Under the pieces are notes generated by a model. That model made no database searches, was not told the DNA's origin, and worked only from the letters and a program-made list of their open reading frames with translations. A stretch of 5,568 bases of DNA from Bacteroidales bacterium. GTDB taxonomy: Bacteria; Bacteroidota; Bacteroidia; Bacteroidales; DTU049. The position numbers and the translations under genes are program-made. Location: NCBI GenBank assembly GCA_018056215.1, contig JAGPGB010000081.1, positions 1-5,568 on the forward strand, in the 5' to 3' direction. Shown one piece after another: positions 1 to 5,568 of this stretch (its first letter is position 1; every line of letters starts with the position of its first letter).

Positions 1-1902
1 GTTACAGGACATGCTATTGCTAGTGGAGATATAGATACTATTATTTTCACACCAGACTGGACTGCTAGTACTCCAGGTAGTTATACAGCTACTTGCTATT
101 TTACAACTACAGATAATAATATAACCAATGATACTTTAGACAAAGCATTTTTAGTTTCTGATCCTATATGGGGATTTGCTTGGAATGCTTACGATCCTAA
201 TGATATAATACCTGTAGGACCAGTGAAAGTTAATTTAGCAACTGCAGAAATTATCCCATTTGGCAGTTATACTGGTACAGATTTCATGCCTGGAGCAGAC
301 TTTATAAGAGGAGATTGGTATGCTAGTAGCTATGATAGTGTGTCACTATTAACAATAGACACAACTACAGGAAATTTAACAACAATCGGGAATCTTGGTT
401 TGGTAATGAACGGTTTAGCTTATGATGCTACTACTGATAAATTATATGGTTGTGCATATGATGGTAGTGCTAATTCTATCCTATATGAAATCAATTATTA
501 CACTGGTACTTGTACACAAATAGGCACTATAAGTGCTGGTATCATGATAGGTATTGCTGCTAACTCTCATGGTAATATATATGGAATTAACATTTCTGAT
601 GATGCTTTGTATAGAATAAATAAAACAACTGGTGCAGGTACAGTAATTGGAGCATTAGGTTATAATATTGGTTATGCACAAGATATAGCTTTTGATAAAG
701 ACAATGATAAATTATATGGTACATTATATGCTACAGAAGGGTTACTATGCGAAATAGATACTACATCTGGTGCTGTTACTGTTTATAATACTACTCCTTG
801 TGAGCTTACTGGTTTAGCTTTCCCATATGCATATACTTTAAATAATAATGATATTGCCGTTACTAATATTGATTTACCAAATTCTGGATGCGATATATCA
901 GCAACTAATTCTATCACTGTAACTCTAAAAAATGTAGGTACTACAGATCAATCAAATATTCCTATTAATATTTCAATAAATAATGGTACACCTATTACTG
1001 AAACAGTAGCTGGTCCTATAGCTTCTGGTGCTACTATAGATCATACATTTACTCAAAATTTTGATTTTTCTACCGATGGTATTTATAATATTATGGTTTA
1101 TTCATCTCTATCTGGTGATGAAAATCATAATAATGATACTATGCGTGGTGTTGTAAATAATTATGCCCCTACTACAGTTCCTACAACAATAGATTTCGAA
1201 GACTTAAACTTACTCTCTAGATATACAATAGTAGATAATAACAATGATGGCAAAACTTTCTTCTATCTTAATAATCCTTCCTACGCTCATAGTGGAAATA
1301 TCGCATTAGCATATCAATATAGTGCTACTAACCCAGCAGATGACTATTTCTTTTCAAGTTGTATAGATCTAGAAGCTGGACAAAGTTATAAATTATCTTT
1401 GTGGTATAGAGTTAGAAGTGCTAGCTATCCTGAATCTTTTGAAGTTTATTTAGCTTCAGCTCCTTCTGTTGCTGGCATAATAGGTTCACCTATTATTTCT
1501 GTTTCTAATGCAACTAATACAACTTATGCAGAAGCAACAGCAAATAACGTAACTGTTGATAGTGATGGCTCATATTATATTACTATCAGAGCTACTAGTG
1601 CTGCAGATATGTATGCTCTATTCATAGATGATATTAATATTGATCTATATAATGATATTAAAGAAAATGAAAATATCTTTAACATTTATCCTAATCCTGC
1701 TAATGATGTATTAACAATTAATAGCAATACCACTATGAATCAAATAACTATGATAAATAGTTTAGGACAAGTGGTTTTAAATGTAGAACCTAATACTAAT
1801 TTTTATCAAATCAATATAAATACTCTACCTGAGGGCATTTATACTGCTAGAATAACTACTAATAATGGATTATCAACAAAACTTATTGTTGTAGCTCATT
1901 AA
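1..1902 (+). CDS. T9SS-secreted multidomain surface protein with propeller-like repeats, C-terminal part (5' end outside window)
   Basis: The frame is open from the first base, so 633 C-terminal residues are visible; the GTG at 223 is an internal Val codon. Numbering from base 1, residues 1-60 resemble the end of a CARDB-like beta-sandwich. Residues 98-264 hold four repeats of about 40 residues with the pattern 'LAYD-DKLYG-(I/L)Y-ID-TG-T-IG' (near 98, 135, 181 and 225), typical of beta-propeller blades. Residues 281-386 form another CARDB-like domain ('ITVTLKNVGT'). Residues 394-549 look like a cleaved-adhesin jelly roll (IDFED, 'IDLEAGQSYKLSLWYRV', 'LFIDDINID'). Residues 558-633 are a T9SS type A sorting domain, with YPNP at 563-566 and LPEGIY at 609-614. 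From family knowledge, the protein should cross the outer membrane by T9SS and be released or anchored at the surface. Binding or adhesion is inferred; no catalytic motif is visible. It ends in TAATAATAA and is followed by a terminator. Confidence 0.9.
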   Translation, partial: VTGHAIASGDIDTIIFTPDWTASTPGSYTATCYFTTTDNNITNDTLDKAFLVSDPIWGFAWNAYDPNDIIPVGPVKVNLATAEIIPFGSYTGTDFMPGADFIRGDWYASSYDSVSLLTIDTTTGNLTTIGNLGLVMNGLAYDATTDKLYGCAYDGSANSILYEINYYTGTCTQIGTISAGIMIGIAANSHGNIYGINISDDALYRINKTTGAGTVIGALGYNIGYAQDIAFDKDNDKLYGTLYATEGLLCEIDTTSGAVTVYNTTPCELTGLAFPYAYTLNNNDIAVTNIDLPNSGCDISATNSITVTLKNVGTTDQSNIPINISINNGTPITETVAGPIASGATIDHTFTQNFDFSTDGIYNIMVYSSLSGDENHNNDTMRGVVNNYAPTTVPTTIDFEDLNLLSRYTIVDNNNDGKTFFYLNNPSYAHSGNIALAYQYSATNPADDYFFSSCIDLEAGQSYKLSLWYRVRSASYPESFEVYLASAPSVAGIIGSPIISVSNATNTTYAEATANNVTVDSDGSYYITIRATSAADMYALFIDDINIDLYNDIKENENIFNIYPNPANDVLTINSNTTMNQITMINSLGQVVLNVEPNTNFYQININTLPEGIYTARITTNNGLSTKLIVVAH

Positions 1903-1921
1903 TAATAAAAATTAATAAATT

Positions 1922-1955
1922 AAAAGAGGGCTTGATGTTTCAAGCCCTCTTTTTT
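1922..1955 (+). terminator. Rho-independent terminator after the T9SS surface protein gene
   Basis: The arm AAAAGAGGGCTTGA (1922-1935) is perfectly complementary to TCAAGCCCTCTTTT (1940-1953), with a TGTT loop. The stem holds a GGGC/GCCC core in otherwise very AT-rich DNA, and the T run continues to 1955. It starts 20 bp after the stop codon of the upstream gene. The A run on the left arm could give weaker termination on the minus strand, but no minus-strand gene lies nearby. Confidence 0.93.
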
Positions 1956-1976
1956 ATTGAAAAAAACAAATGAATT

Positions 1977-2009
1977 TACATTATAACAATTAATAAAAAT
2001 ACATTATAA
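1977..2009. repeat. 10-bp direct repeat TACATTATAA, two copies
   Basis: TACATTATAA occurs at 1977-1986 and again at 2000-2009, so the starts are 23 bp apart, close to two helical turns. The repeat lies in the gap between the terminator and the hydrolase promoter. It could be a pair of regulator binding sites, but in such AT-rich DNA a chance repeat is quite possible. Only the repeat itself is seen; the function is unknown. Confidence 0.35.
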
Positions 2010-2040
2010 GTAAAGTACAATGCTATTAGGTTTAACATTT

Positions 2041-2075
2041 ATTATTTGAATATTGTGATCACTTATTTTAATAAT
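2041..2075. promoter_or_regulatory. Imperfect palindrome centred on GTGATCAC, possible operator
   Basis: A perfect 8-bp palindrome GTGATCAC (2055-2062) sits between ATTATT (2041-2046) and AATAAT (2070-2075). The intervening bases also match partly (AATA on the left, TATT on the right) if one unpaired base is allowed. The centre lies about 70 bp upstream of the -7 element of the hydrolase gene, a plausible distance for an activator site. It differs from a CRP site because the TGTGA/TCAC halves abut with no 6-bp spacer. A regulatory role is inferred only. Confidence 0.3.
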
Positions 2076-2127
2076 TGTAAAAGAATGTTTTTTAGCATTT
2101 AGAATTCCATATTAAAAAATTTTAGAG

Positions 2128-2135
2128 TAATTTTG
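2128..2135 (+). promoter_or_regulatory. Bacteroidota-type -7 promoter element for the lipoprotein hydrolase gene
   Basis: TAATTTTG matches the Bacteroidota -7 consensus TAnnTTTG exactly and ends 19 bases before the ATG. Transcription would start around 2140, leaving a very short A-rich leader (GATAAGAAAAAAT) with no clear Shine-Dalgarno sequence, as is common in this phylum. No convincing TTTG-type -33 element is seen at the usual distance. Confidence 0.65.
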
Positions 2136-2154
2136 CAAATAGATAAGAAAAAAT

Positions 2155-3039
2155 ATGTTTAAACGTAATTATTTATTTATTTTAATAATAATATTGACCA
2201 CAATTATTGGCTGTCAAAGAAATGAAAAAATTAATTTCGAGAAATTAACTCCTCATAAAACTTTTTTGTATGTAGATCATAGGGATGATACGACTTTTAC
2301 AATTAAAAGAGCCAATTATGATGTGAATGTCTATTTATTAGCAAATAAAAATTTTTTTACTAGAGGTACAGTAATATTGCTGCATGGATGGGATCTATCG
2401 CCATTATCCTGGTGCGATCAGACCAGCTTCTGTAATGAATTATTATCAATGGGTTATCATGTTATCATTCCTGATTTGGGCAAAAGTGTTTATGCTTCTC
2501 AATATTATCATGAAACTATAAAAACTATGGCTATGTATCCGCAGTTACCATTCGTTTTAGATACTTTATTGCCATTTTTACAAGATTCTATACATATTTT
2601 GAATAACTCTCATAATAATTATTTAATAGGTTATTCCATGGGAGCTAGAGGTGCTCTGGCAATAGCAGAGAATACAGAAAATATCTTTAGCAGATTAGTA
2701 CTTATATCTGGTGAATATGATCAAACTCTAATGCCAGAAGATAATATTCTAACTATGTATTTTGGTTCATATCAGAAATTCCCTGAAAGATGGGAAGGTA
2801 AAGATAATCTATTGAGAAATATCGATAAACTAAATATTCCTGTTTTGATATTACATGGCAAAAATGACGATGTGATTTCTGCTTTACAATCAGATACCCT
2901 TGCTAAAGTTTTAGAAAATAAAAATAAATTTTATATAAAAACTATTTATAATAACTATGGCCATGACTTTGATTTTGTTCAAAAAACAGTAAAAGACGTA
3001 AATGTTTTTTTAAATAAAGACTTTTTGCCACTTAATTAG
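2155..3039 (+). CDS. Alpha/beta hydrolase lipoprotein
   Basis: This 294-residue protein begins with a lipoprotein signal peptide: MFKRN, a hydrophobic stretch, then lipobox IIGC with C20 as the lipidated residue. The rest fits the alpha/beta-hydrolase fold. It shows the oxyanion-hole segment 'VILLHGWDLS' (H77-G78), the nucleophile elbow GYSMG (159-163, Ser161), the acid loop 'LHGKNDDV' (likely Asp238) and the catalytic His270 in 'NNYGHDFDF'. The full triad is present, so the enzyme is probably an active esterase, lipase, peptidase or related hydrolase; the substrate cannot be read from sequence. It should be anchored in the outer membrane or the periplasmic face of a membrane. The ATG at 2155 is chosen because it begins the signal peptide and follows the -7 element at the right distance. 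It stops at TAG and is followed by a 71-bp gap with its own promoter for the next gene, so it is probably monocistronic. Confidence 0.88.
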   Translation: MFKRNYLFILIIILTTIIGCQRNEKINFEKLTPHKTFLYVDHRDDTTFTIKRANYDVNVYLLANKNFFTRGTVILLHGWDLSPLSWCDQTSFCNELLSMGYHVIIPDLGKSVYASQYYHETIKTMAMYPQLPFVLDTLLPFLQDSIHILNNSHNNYLIGYSMGARGALAIAENTENIFSRLVLISGEYDQTLMPEDNILTMYFGSYQKFPERWEGKDNLLRNIDKLNIPVLILHGKNDDVISALQSDTLAKVLENKNKFYIKTIYNNYGHDFDFVQKTVKDVNVFLNKDFLPLN

Positions 3040-3084
3040 CCTAAATAATCATATTAGTGTTTATCAAACATTTGTTAAAATTTG

Positions 3085-3092
3085 TAATTTTG
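3085..3092 (+). promoter_or_regulatory. Bacteroidota-type -7 promoter element for the secreted nuclease-fold gene
   Basis: TAATTTTG matches TAnnTTTG exactly, is identical to the element before the hydrolase gene, and ends 18 bases before the ATG at 3111. TTTGT recurs at 3071, 3081 and 3089, and an overlapping near-match TAAAATTTG lies at 3076-3084, so the exact start of transcription is uncertain. No hairpin terminator for the upstream gene is seen; TGTTT/AAACA at 3058-3070 is only a 5-bp stem. Confidence 0.62.
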
Positions 3093-3110
3093 TTTAATTA
3101 ATTTTTTGCT

Positions 3111-4367
3111 ATGAAAAAAATAATTTTAATAATAGCTTTATCTTTGCTATATTTAATAGTTTATAGTCAAGATACCATTAAAGTGATGTCTTATAATTTA
3201 TTAAATTATGGCAATTACACATCCTATTGTACTACAAGTAATAATAATGTGAGTGAAAAAAATGAATATTTAAAGACAATTATTGACTATGCCTTACCAG
3301 ATATATTAGGTGTAGTAGAGATCTCACCAGAGGACACTTACATTGATGGATTAAAAAATAATGTGTTAAATCAAAATGGTAGAAATTATTATGCTAAAGC
3401 ACCTAAATCTAACTATTCTGGCAGCTCCATAATAAATATGCTTTATTATGATAGTAGGAAATTGACGCTTTCTTTTTGGACCTCACTAGCTACCACTTAT
3501 AGAGATATTAATATTTACACTTTTTATTTTAAAAATGATGCATTAGAAAATGGAGATACTGTATATCTCACTTGTATAGTTATGCATCTGAAGGCAGGAG
3601 ATACAGACGCTGATGCTTCTGATAGAGCTACTATGGCACAAACATTAATGAATTTTTTAAACAATTCTAATCAAAATACGAACTATTTAGTCATGGGTGA
3701 TTTTAATCTTTATAGTTCTTCAGAAGGAGCATACCAGCAACTGACTAATTTCTCAAATTCTAACATTAGATTTTATGATTTTATTAATAAATATGGTGAT
3801 TGGTCAAACAATGCATATTTCTCTCCATATCATTCTCAGTCTACTCATACTACTTCAGATTGTTTTAGTGGAGGGGGATTAGATGATAGATTCGATTTTA
3901 TCTTAGGAAATATCAATACTATTACTGGTGCTAAAGGATTTAAATATCTTGCTGATTCTTACACAACACTTGGACAAGATGGACAACATTTTAATAAAGG
4001 ATTATTAGATAGTCCTACTAATAGCACTGTCCCATCAGATGTTTTAGAGGCTTTATACGGGAATAGTGATCATTTACCGATTATTGCGAAATTTATTGTA
4101 GATAATACAATGTCTGTAAATGATTATTCTCTTCCTATTGATTACTATTTGATTGATAATAAATTATATATAAATTTTATTAATCCTTCTTATACGGATA
4201 TGTCTATTAAAATATTAGATGTGCAGGGTAGACAAGTATTTACTGACCAGATATCATCAGATATACAGCAGTATATATTAGATATGAATAATTATAATAA
4301 AGGTGTATATCTTATTGATATATATAATAATACTGGTTTTACTTCATTTAAAATTCTAAATTTTTAA
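3111..4367 (+). CDS. Secreted endonuclease/exonuclease/phosphatase-family protein with T9SS type A sorting domain
   Basis: The protein has 418 residues. Residues 1-19 form a Sec signal peptide (MKK, hydrophobic core, likely cleavage before Gln20). Residues 21-330 carry the DNase I-like EEP fold with its metal and catalytic residues in order: Asn29 in 'VMSYNLLNYG', Glu70 in 'GVVEI', His159 in 'MHLKAG', Asp197 and Asn199 in 'MGDFNL', Asp262 in 'LDDRFDFIL', and Asp320-His321 in 'GNSDHLPI'. Residues from about 341 to 418 are a T9SS type A sorting domain ('MSIKILDVQGRQVF', 'YNKGVYLIDI'). It is therefore predicted to be an intact, Mg-dependent phosphodiesterase exported to the cell surface or medium. 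Extracellular nuclease is the likeliest role, but this fold also includes phospholipases and phosphatases, so the substrate is inferred. The ATG at 3111 starts the signal peptide. The gene ends in TAATAATAA, with 37 bp to the next gene. Confidence 0.92.
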   Translation: MKKIILIIALSLLYLIVYSQDTIKVMSYNLLNYGNYTSYCTTSNNNVSEKNEYLKTIIDYALPDILGVVEISPEDTYIDGLKNNVLNQNGRNYYAKAPKSNYSGSSIINMLYYDSRKLTLSFWTSLATTYRDINIYTFYFKNDALENGDTVYLTCIVMHLKAGDTDADASDRATMAQTLMNFLNNSNQNTNYLVMGDFNLYSSSEGAYQQLTNFSNSNIRFYDFINKYGDWSNNAYFSPYHSQSTHTTSDCFSGGGLDDRFDFILGNINTITGAKGFKYLADSYTTLGQDGQHFNKGLLDSPTNSTVPSDVLEALYGNSDHLPIIAKFIVDNTMSVNDYSLPIDYYLIDNKLYINFINPSYTDMSIKILDVQGRQVFTDQISSDIQQYILDMNNYNKGVYLIDIYNNTGFTSFKILNF

Positions 4368-4383
4368 TAATAAATTTTACTAT

Positions 4384-4391
4384 TAACTTTG
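4384..4391 (+). promoter_or_regulatory. Bacteroidota-type -7 promoter element for the beta-barrel gene
   Basis: TAACTTTG matches TAnnTTTG exactly and ends 13 bases before the ATG at 4405, inside the 37-bp gap after the nuclease-fold gene. It would give a leader of only a few bases (TAAAAAATATATT region). Since no terminator is visible in this gap, read-through from the gene before it may add to transcription. Confidence 0.55.
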
Positions 4392-4404
4392 TAAAAAATA
4401 TATT

Positions 4405-5094
4405 ATGAAAAAAACATTATTAATATTATTTATAGTCAGTGCAAGTGTTATGAAATTATCTTCACAAATAGATACTACGTTTGTAGAACCTAATTTGACT
4501 ATAGAACCAAAATTAAGCTCTAAGCCGCAAATGTTCTTTGTTTCCTTCTATCAAAATTTATGGTTAGATATGGATAAATCTCAGAAAGATAGTATGACTT
4601 TGAATGATTTTCAACCATCTTTTGCAGCTAATTTCATTTATCCAATTATGCTAGGCAATAGTCAATTTGCTATAGCATGTGGTTTAGGGATGAAAATAGA
4701 TAATATCAGATTTCAAAGTGATTTGATTTCCCAAGATTCTATTTTTTATTTTAATCCACAAAAAATTTATAAAAAACAAAAATTAGTTTTGCCCTATATC
4801 TATTTACCTGTAGAGCTGTCATATACCTCAAAAGGAGAAAATACTTTTCGTTTAGCATTAGGTGGATTCTTTGGAATAAAAATTACTGATCATCTAAAGC
4901 AGATAAGTGCAGATTTTAAACAAAAAATATATAACATAGATAATTTAGAAAAATATTATTATGGTGTATATATGAGAATAGGTTATAAAATAATTAACTT
5001 AAGTATTAATTATAATCTATCTTCAGTATTTGTTAGTAATGTACCTAAAAATATGCATACATTATCATTAGGGCTTACAATGTCTTTATTTTAA
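4405..5094 (+). CDS. Outer-membrane beta-barrel protein, PorT-like family
   Basis: The protein has 229 residues. It opens with a signal peptide (MKK, hydrophobic stretch, SSQ at 19-21, likely cleavage before Gln21). The mature part consists of alternating polar/hydrophobic strands, for example about 42-53, 86-98, 129-141 ('LPYIYLPVELSY'), 146-160 ('FRLALGGFFGIKI'), 185-193, 196-207 and 218-229. It ends in Phe, the usual C-terminal signature recognised by the BAM assembly machine. Length and the 'YLPVEL' strand fit the PorT-like outer-membrane barrel group of Bacteroidota. That group name covers many proteins of unknown role, so I do not call it the T9SS component PorT itself. The charged segment near 100-128 is probably a long loop. 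An in-frame TAA at 4384-4386 limits any upstream extension. The gene converges with the minus-strand glycosyltransferase across 151 bp that contain no clear terminator. Confidence 0.8.
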   Translation: MKKTLLILFIVSASVMKLSSQIDTTFVEPNLTIEPKLSSKPQMFFVSFYQNLWLDMDKSQKDSMTLNDFQPSFAANFIYPIMLGNSQFAIACGLGMKIDNIRFQSDLISQDSIFYFNPQKIYKKQKLVLPYIYLPVELSYTSKGENTFRLALGGFFGIKITDHLKQISADFKQKIYNIDNLEKYYYGVYMRIGYKIINLSINYNLSSVFVSNVPKNMHTLSLGLTMSLF

Positions 5095-5245
5095 AAACTT
5101 TTAATTTAGTTATTATATTCCAAAAGTAAATATAGATATAATAAACAGGAGCTGATTTAAAATCATCATAAAGAAATAGAAGAATTATTGTTTATATTTT
5201 TCAACATCTTTGATTAATACATAATGAATGAATAGTTGATTTTTA

Positions 5246-5568
5246 TCATGCTCTAGGAGTTGGCGTCCAGATACTATTTTTAGTGCCCTTAATTACTCTT
5301 ATCCATCCCATTAATGTTGCTAAATTAGCAAGATAAAAATGTGTAATAAATCTGAAAATTTTTAAAATTTTATTGCGTGGATACAGAATAAATCTGTCTA
5401 TTATAGTAATCAAAATGCTGAGAACTATAATGCAAGATAGTAAAATATATAACCAATTACCTGTCGTAGCTAAAATAACTGAAAATAAAATTATTATTAT
5501 TAAAAAAAATGGACCAAACCAACGTAAGACTTTATGAGAAAAAAAACAAAAACTCAATGCATTAAATT
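5246..5568 (-). CDS. Membrane glycosyltransferase, probably family 2, C-terminal end (5' end outside window)
   Basis: On the minus strand the frame is open to the window edge, with Phe-Asn-Ala before the TTG at 5557, so that codon is an internal Leu and not a start. About 106 C-terminal residues are visible. They begin with the 'FFSHKVLRWFGPFFL' segment that, in processive family 2 glycosyltransferases, marks the entry into the C-terminal membrane region. Two hydrophobic membrane segments follow (around 'GPFFLIIIILFSVILA' and 'WLYILLSCIIVLSILITII'). The end is a basic interfacial part and the tail 'GWIRVIKGTKNSIW' then PTPR. This layout is usual for envelope or extracellular polysaccharide synthases. 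The catalytic domain (DxD and the R/QxxRW motif) lies outside the window, so activity and substrate cannot be checked. Stops are TGA then TAA in tandem. Confidence 0.75.
   Translation of the reverse strand, partial: FNALSFCFFSHKVLRWFGPFFLIIIILFSVILATTGNWLYILLSCIIVLSILITIIDRFILYPRNKILKIFRFITHFYLANLATLMGWIRVIKGTKNSIWTPTPRA

Noticed and set aside
223..225. GTG as the start codon of the first gene
   Set aside because: The frame is open upstream to base 1, the upstream translation matches the protein's style, and no signal peptide follows.
2053..2064. CRP-type site around TTGTGATCACTT
   Set aside because: The TGTGA and TCAC halves abut; a CRP site needs a 6-bp spacer between them.
3058..3070. 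TGTTT-ATC-AAACA hairpin as a terminator after the hydrolase gene
   Set aside because: The stem has 5 bp with one G-C pair and no following T run; it is too weak to call.
4405..5094. Naming the beta-barrel protein porT (T9SS component)
   Set aside because: The small PorT-like barrel group is broad, no specific PorT signature is visible, and presence next to a T9SS cargo is not enough.
2155..5094. Treating the hydrolase, nuclease-fold and beta-barrel genes as one functional operon or a new defence system
   Set aside because: Each gene has its own -7 element, all are common envelope or secreted families, and no defence, mobile or toxin-antitoxin signature is present.
5097..5127. ACTTTT ... AAAAGT inverted repeat as a terminator for the beta-barrel gene
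   Set aside because: The stem is only 6 bp with a single G-C pair and a 19-base loop, and no T run follows.
5154..5166. TGATTTAAAATCA palindrome in the convergent gap
   Set aside because: It is short and AT-rich with almost no loop; it is expected by chance in this composition.
5555..5557. TTG as the start codon of a 103-residue minus-strand protein
   Set aside because: The frame continues to the window edge and the product matches only the C-terminal end of a longer glycosyltransferase.

Overview
The window looks like a chromosomal stretch from a very AT-rich member of the Bacteroidota. Four things support this. Two proteins end in type IX secretion (T9SS) type A sorting domains, a secretion system essentially confined to this phylum. 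The three complete genes each have a TAnnTTTG-type -7 promoter element just upstream of the ATG. The genes lack clear Shine-Dalgarno sequences and have A/T-rich leaders. The coding sequence is rich in Asn, Ile and Lys codons. I cannot assign a genus.

Layout, left to right. (1) A long secreted, surface-type protein runs off the left edge. It has a CARDB-like end, four beta-propeller-like repeats, a second CARDB-like domain, a cleaved-adhesin-like domain and a T9SS tail, and it ends at 1902 in three tandem TAA codons followed by a strong intrinsic terminator. (2) A gap of about 250 bp holds a 10-bp direct repeat, an imperfect palindrome and a promoter. (3) A lipoprotein alpha/beta hydrolase with an intact Ser-Asp-His triad follows at 2155-3039. 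(4) A secreted endonuclease/exonuclease/phosphatase-fold enzyme with a T9SS tail lies at 3111-4367. (5) A small outer-membrane beta-barrel protein lies at 4405-5094. (6) The C-terminal end of a membrane glycosyltransferase, probably family 2, enters from the right edge on the minus strand and converges on the beta-barrel gene.

All five proteins are predicted to act at or outside the cell envelope: two T9SS cargoes, a lipoprotein, an outer-membrane protein and a membrane glycosyltransferase. Each of the three complete genes appears to have its own promoter, so they are better read as a cluster of separately transcribed genes than as one operon. Nothing visible ties them into a single pathway.

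Both edge genes are truncated by the window. The GTG at 223 and the TTG at 5557 look like starts for shorter ORFs, but they are internal codons of longer reading frames. I see no RNA gene, CRISPR array, insertion sequence, attachment site or phage feature, and no convincing new biological system.
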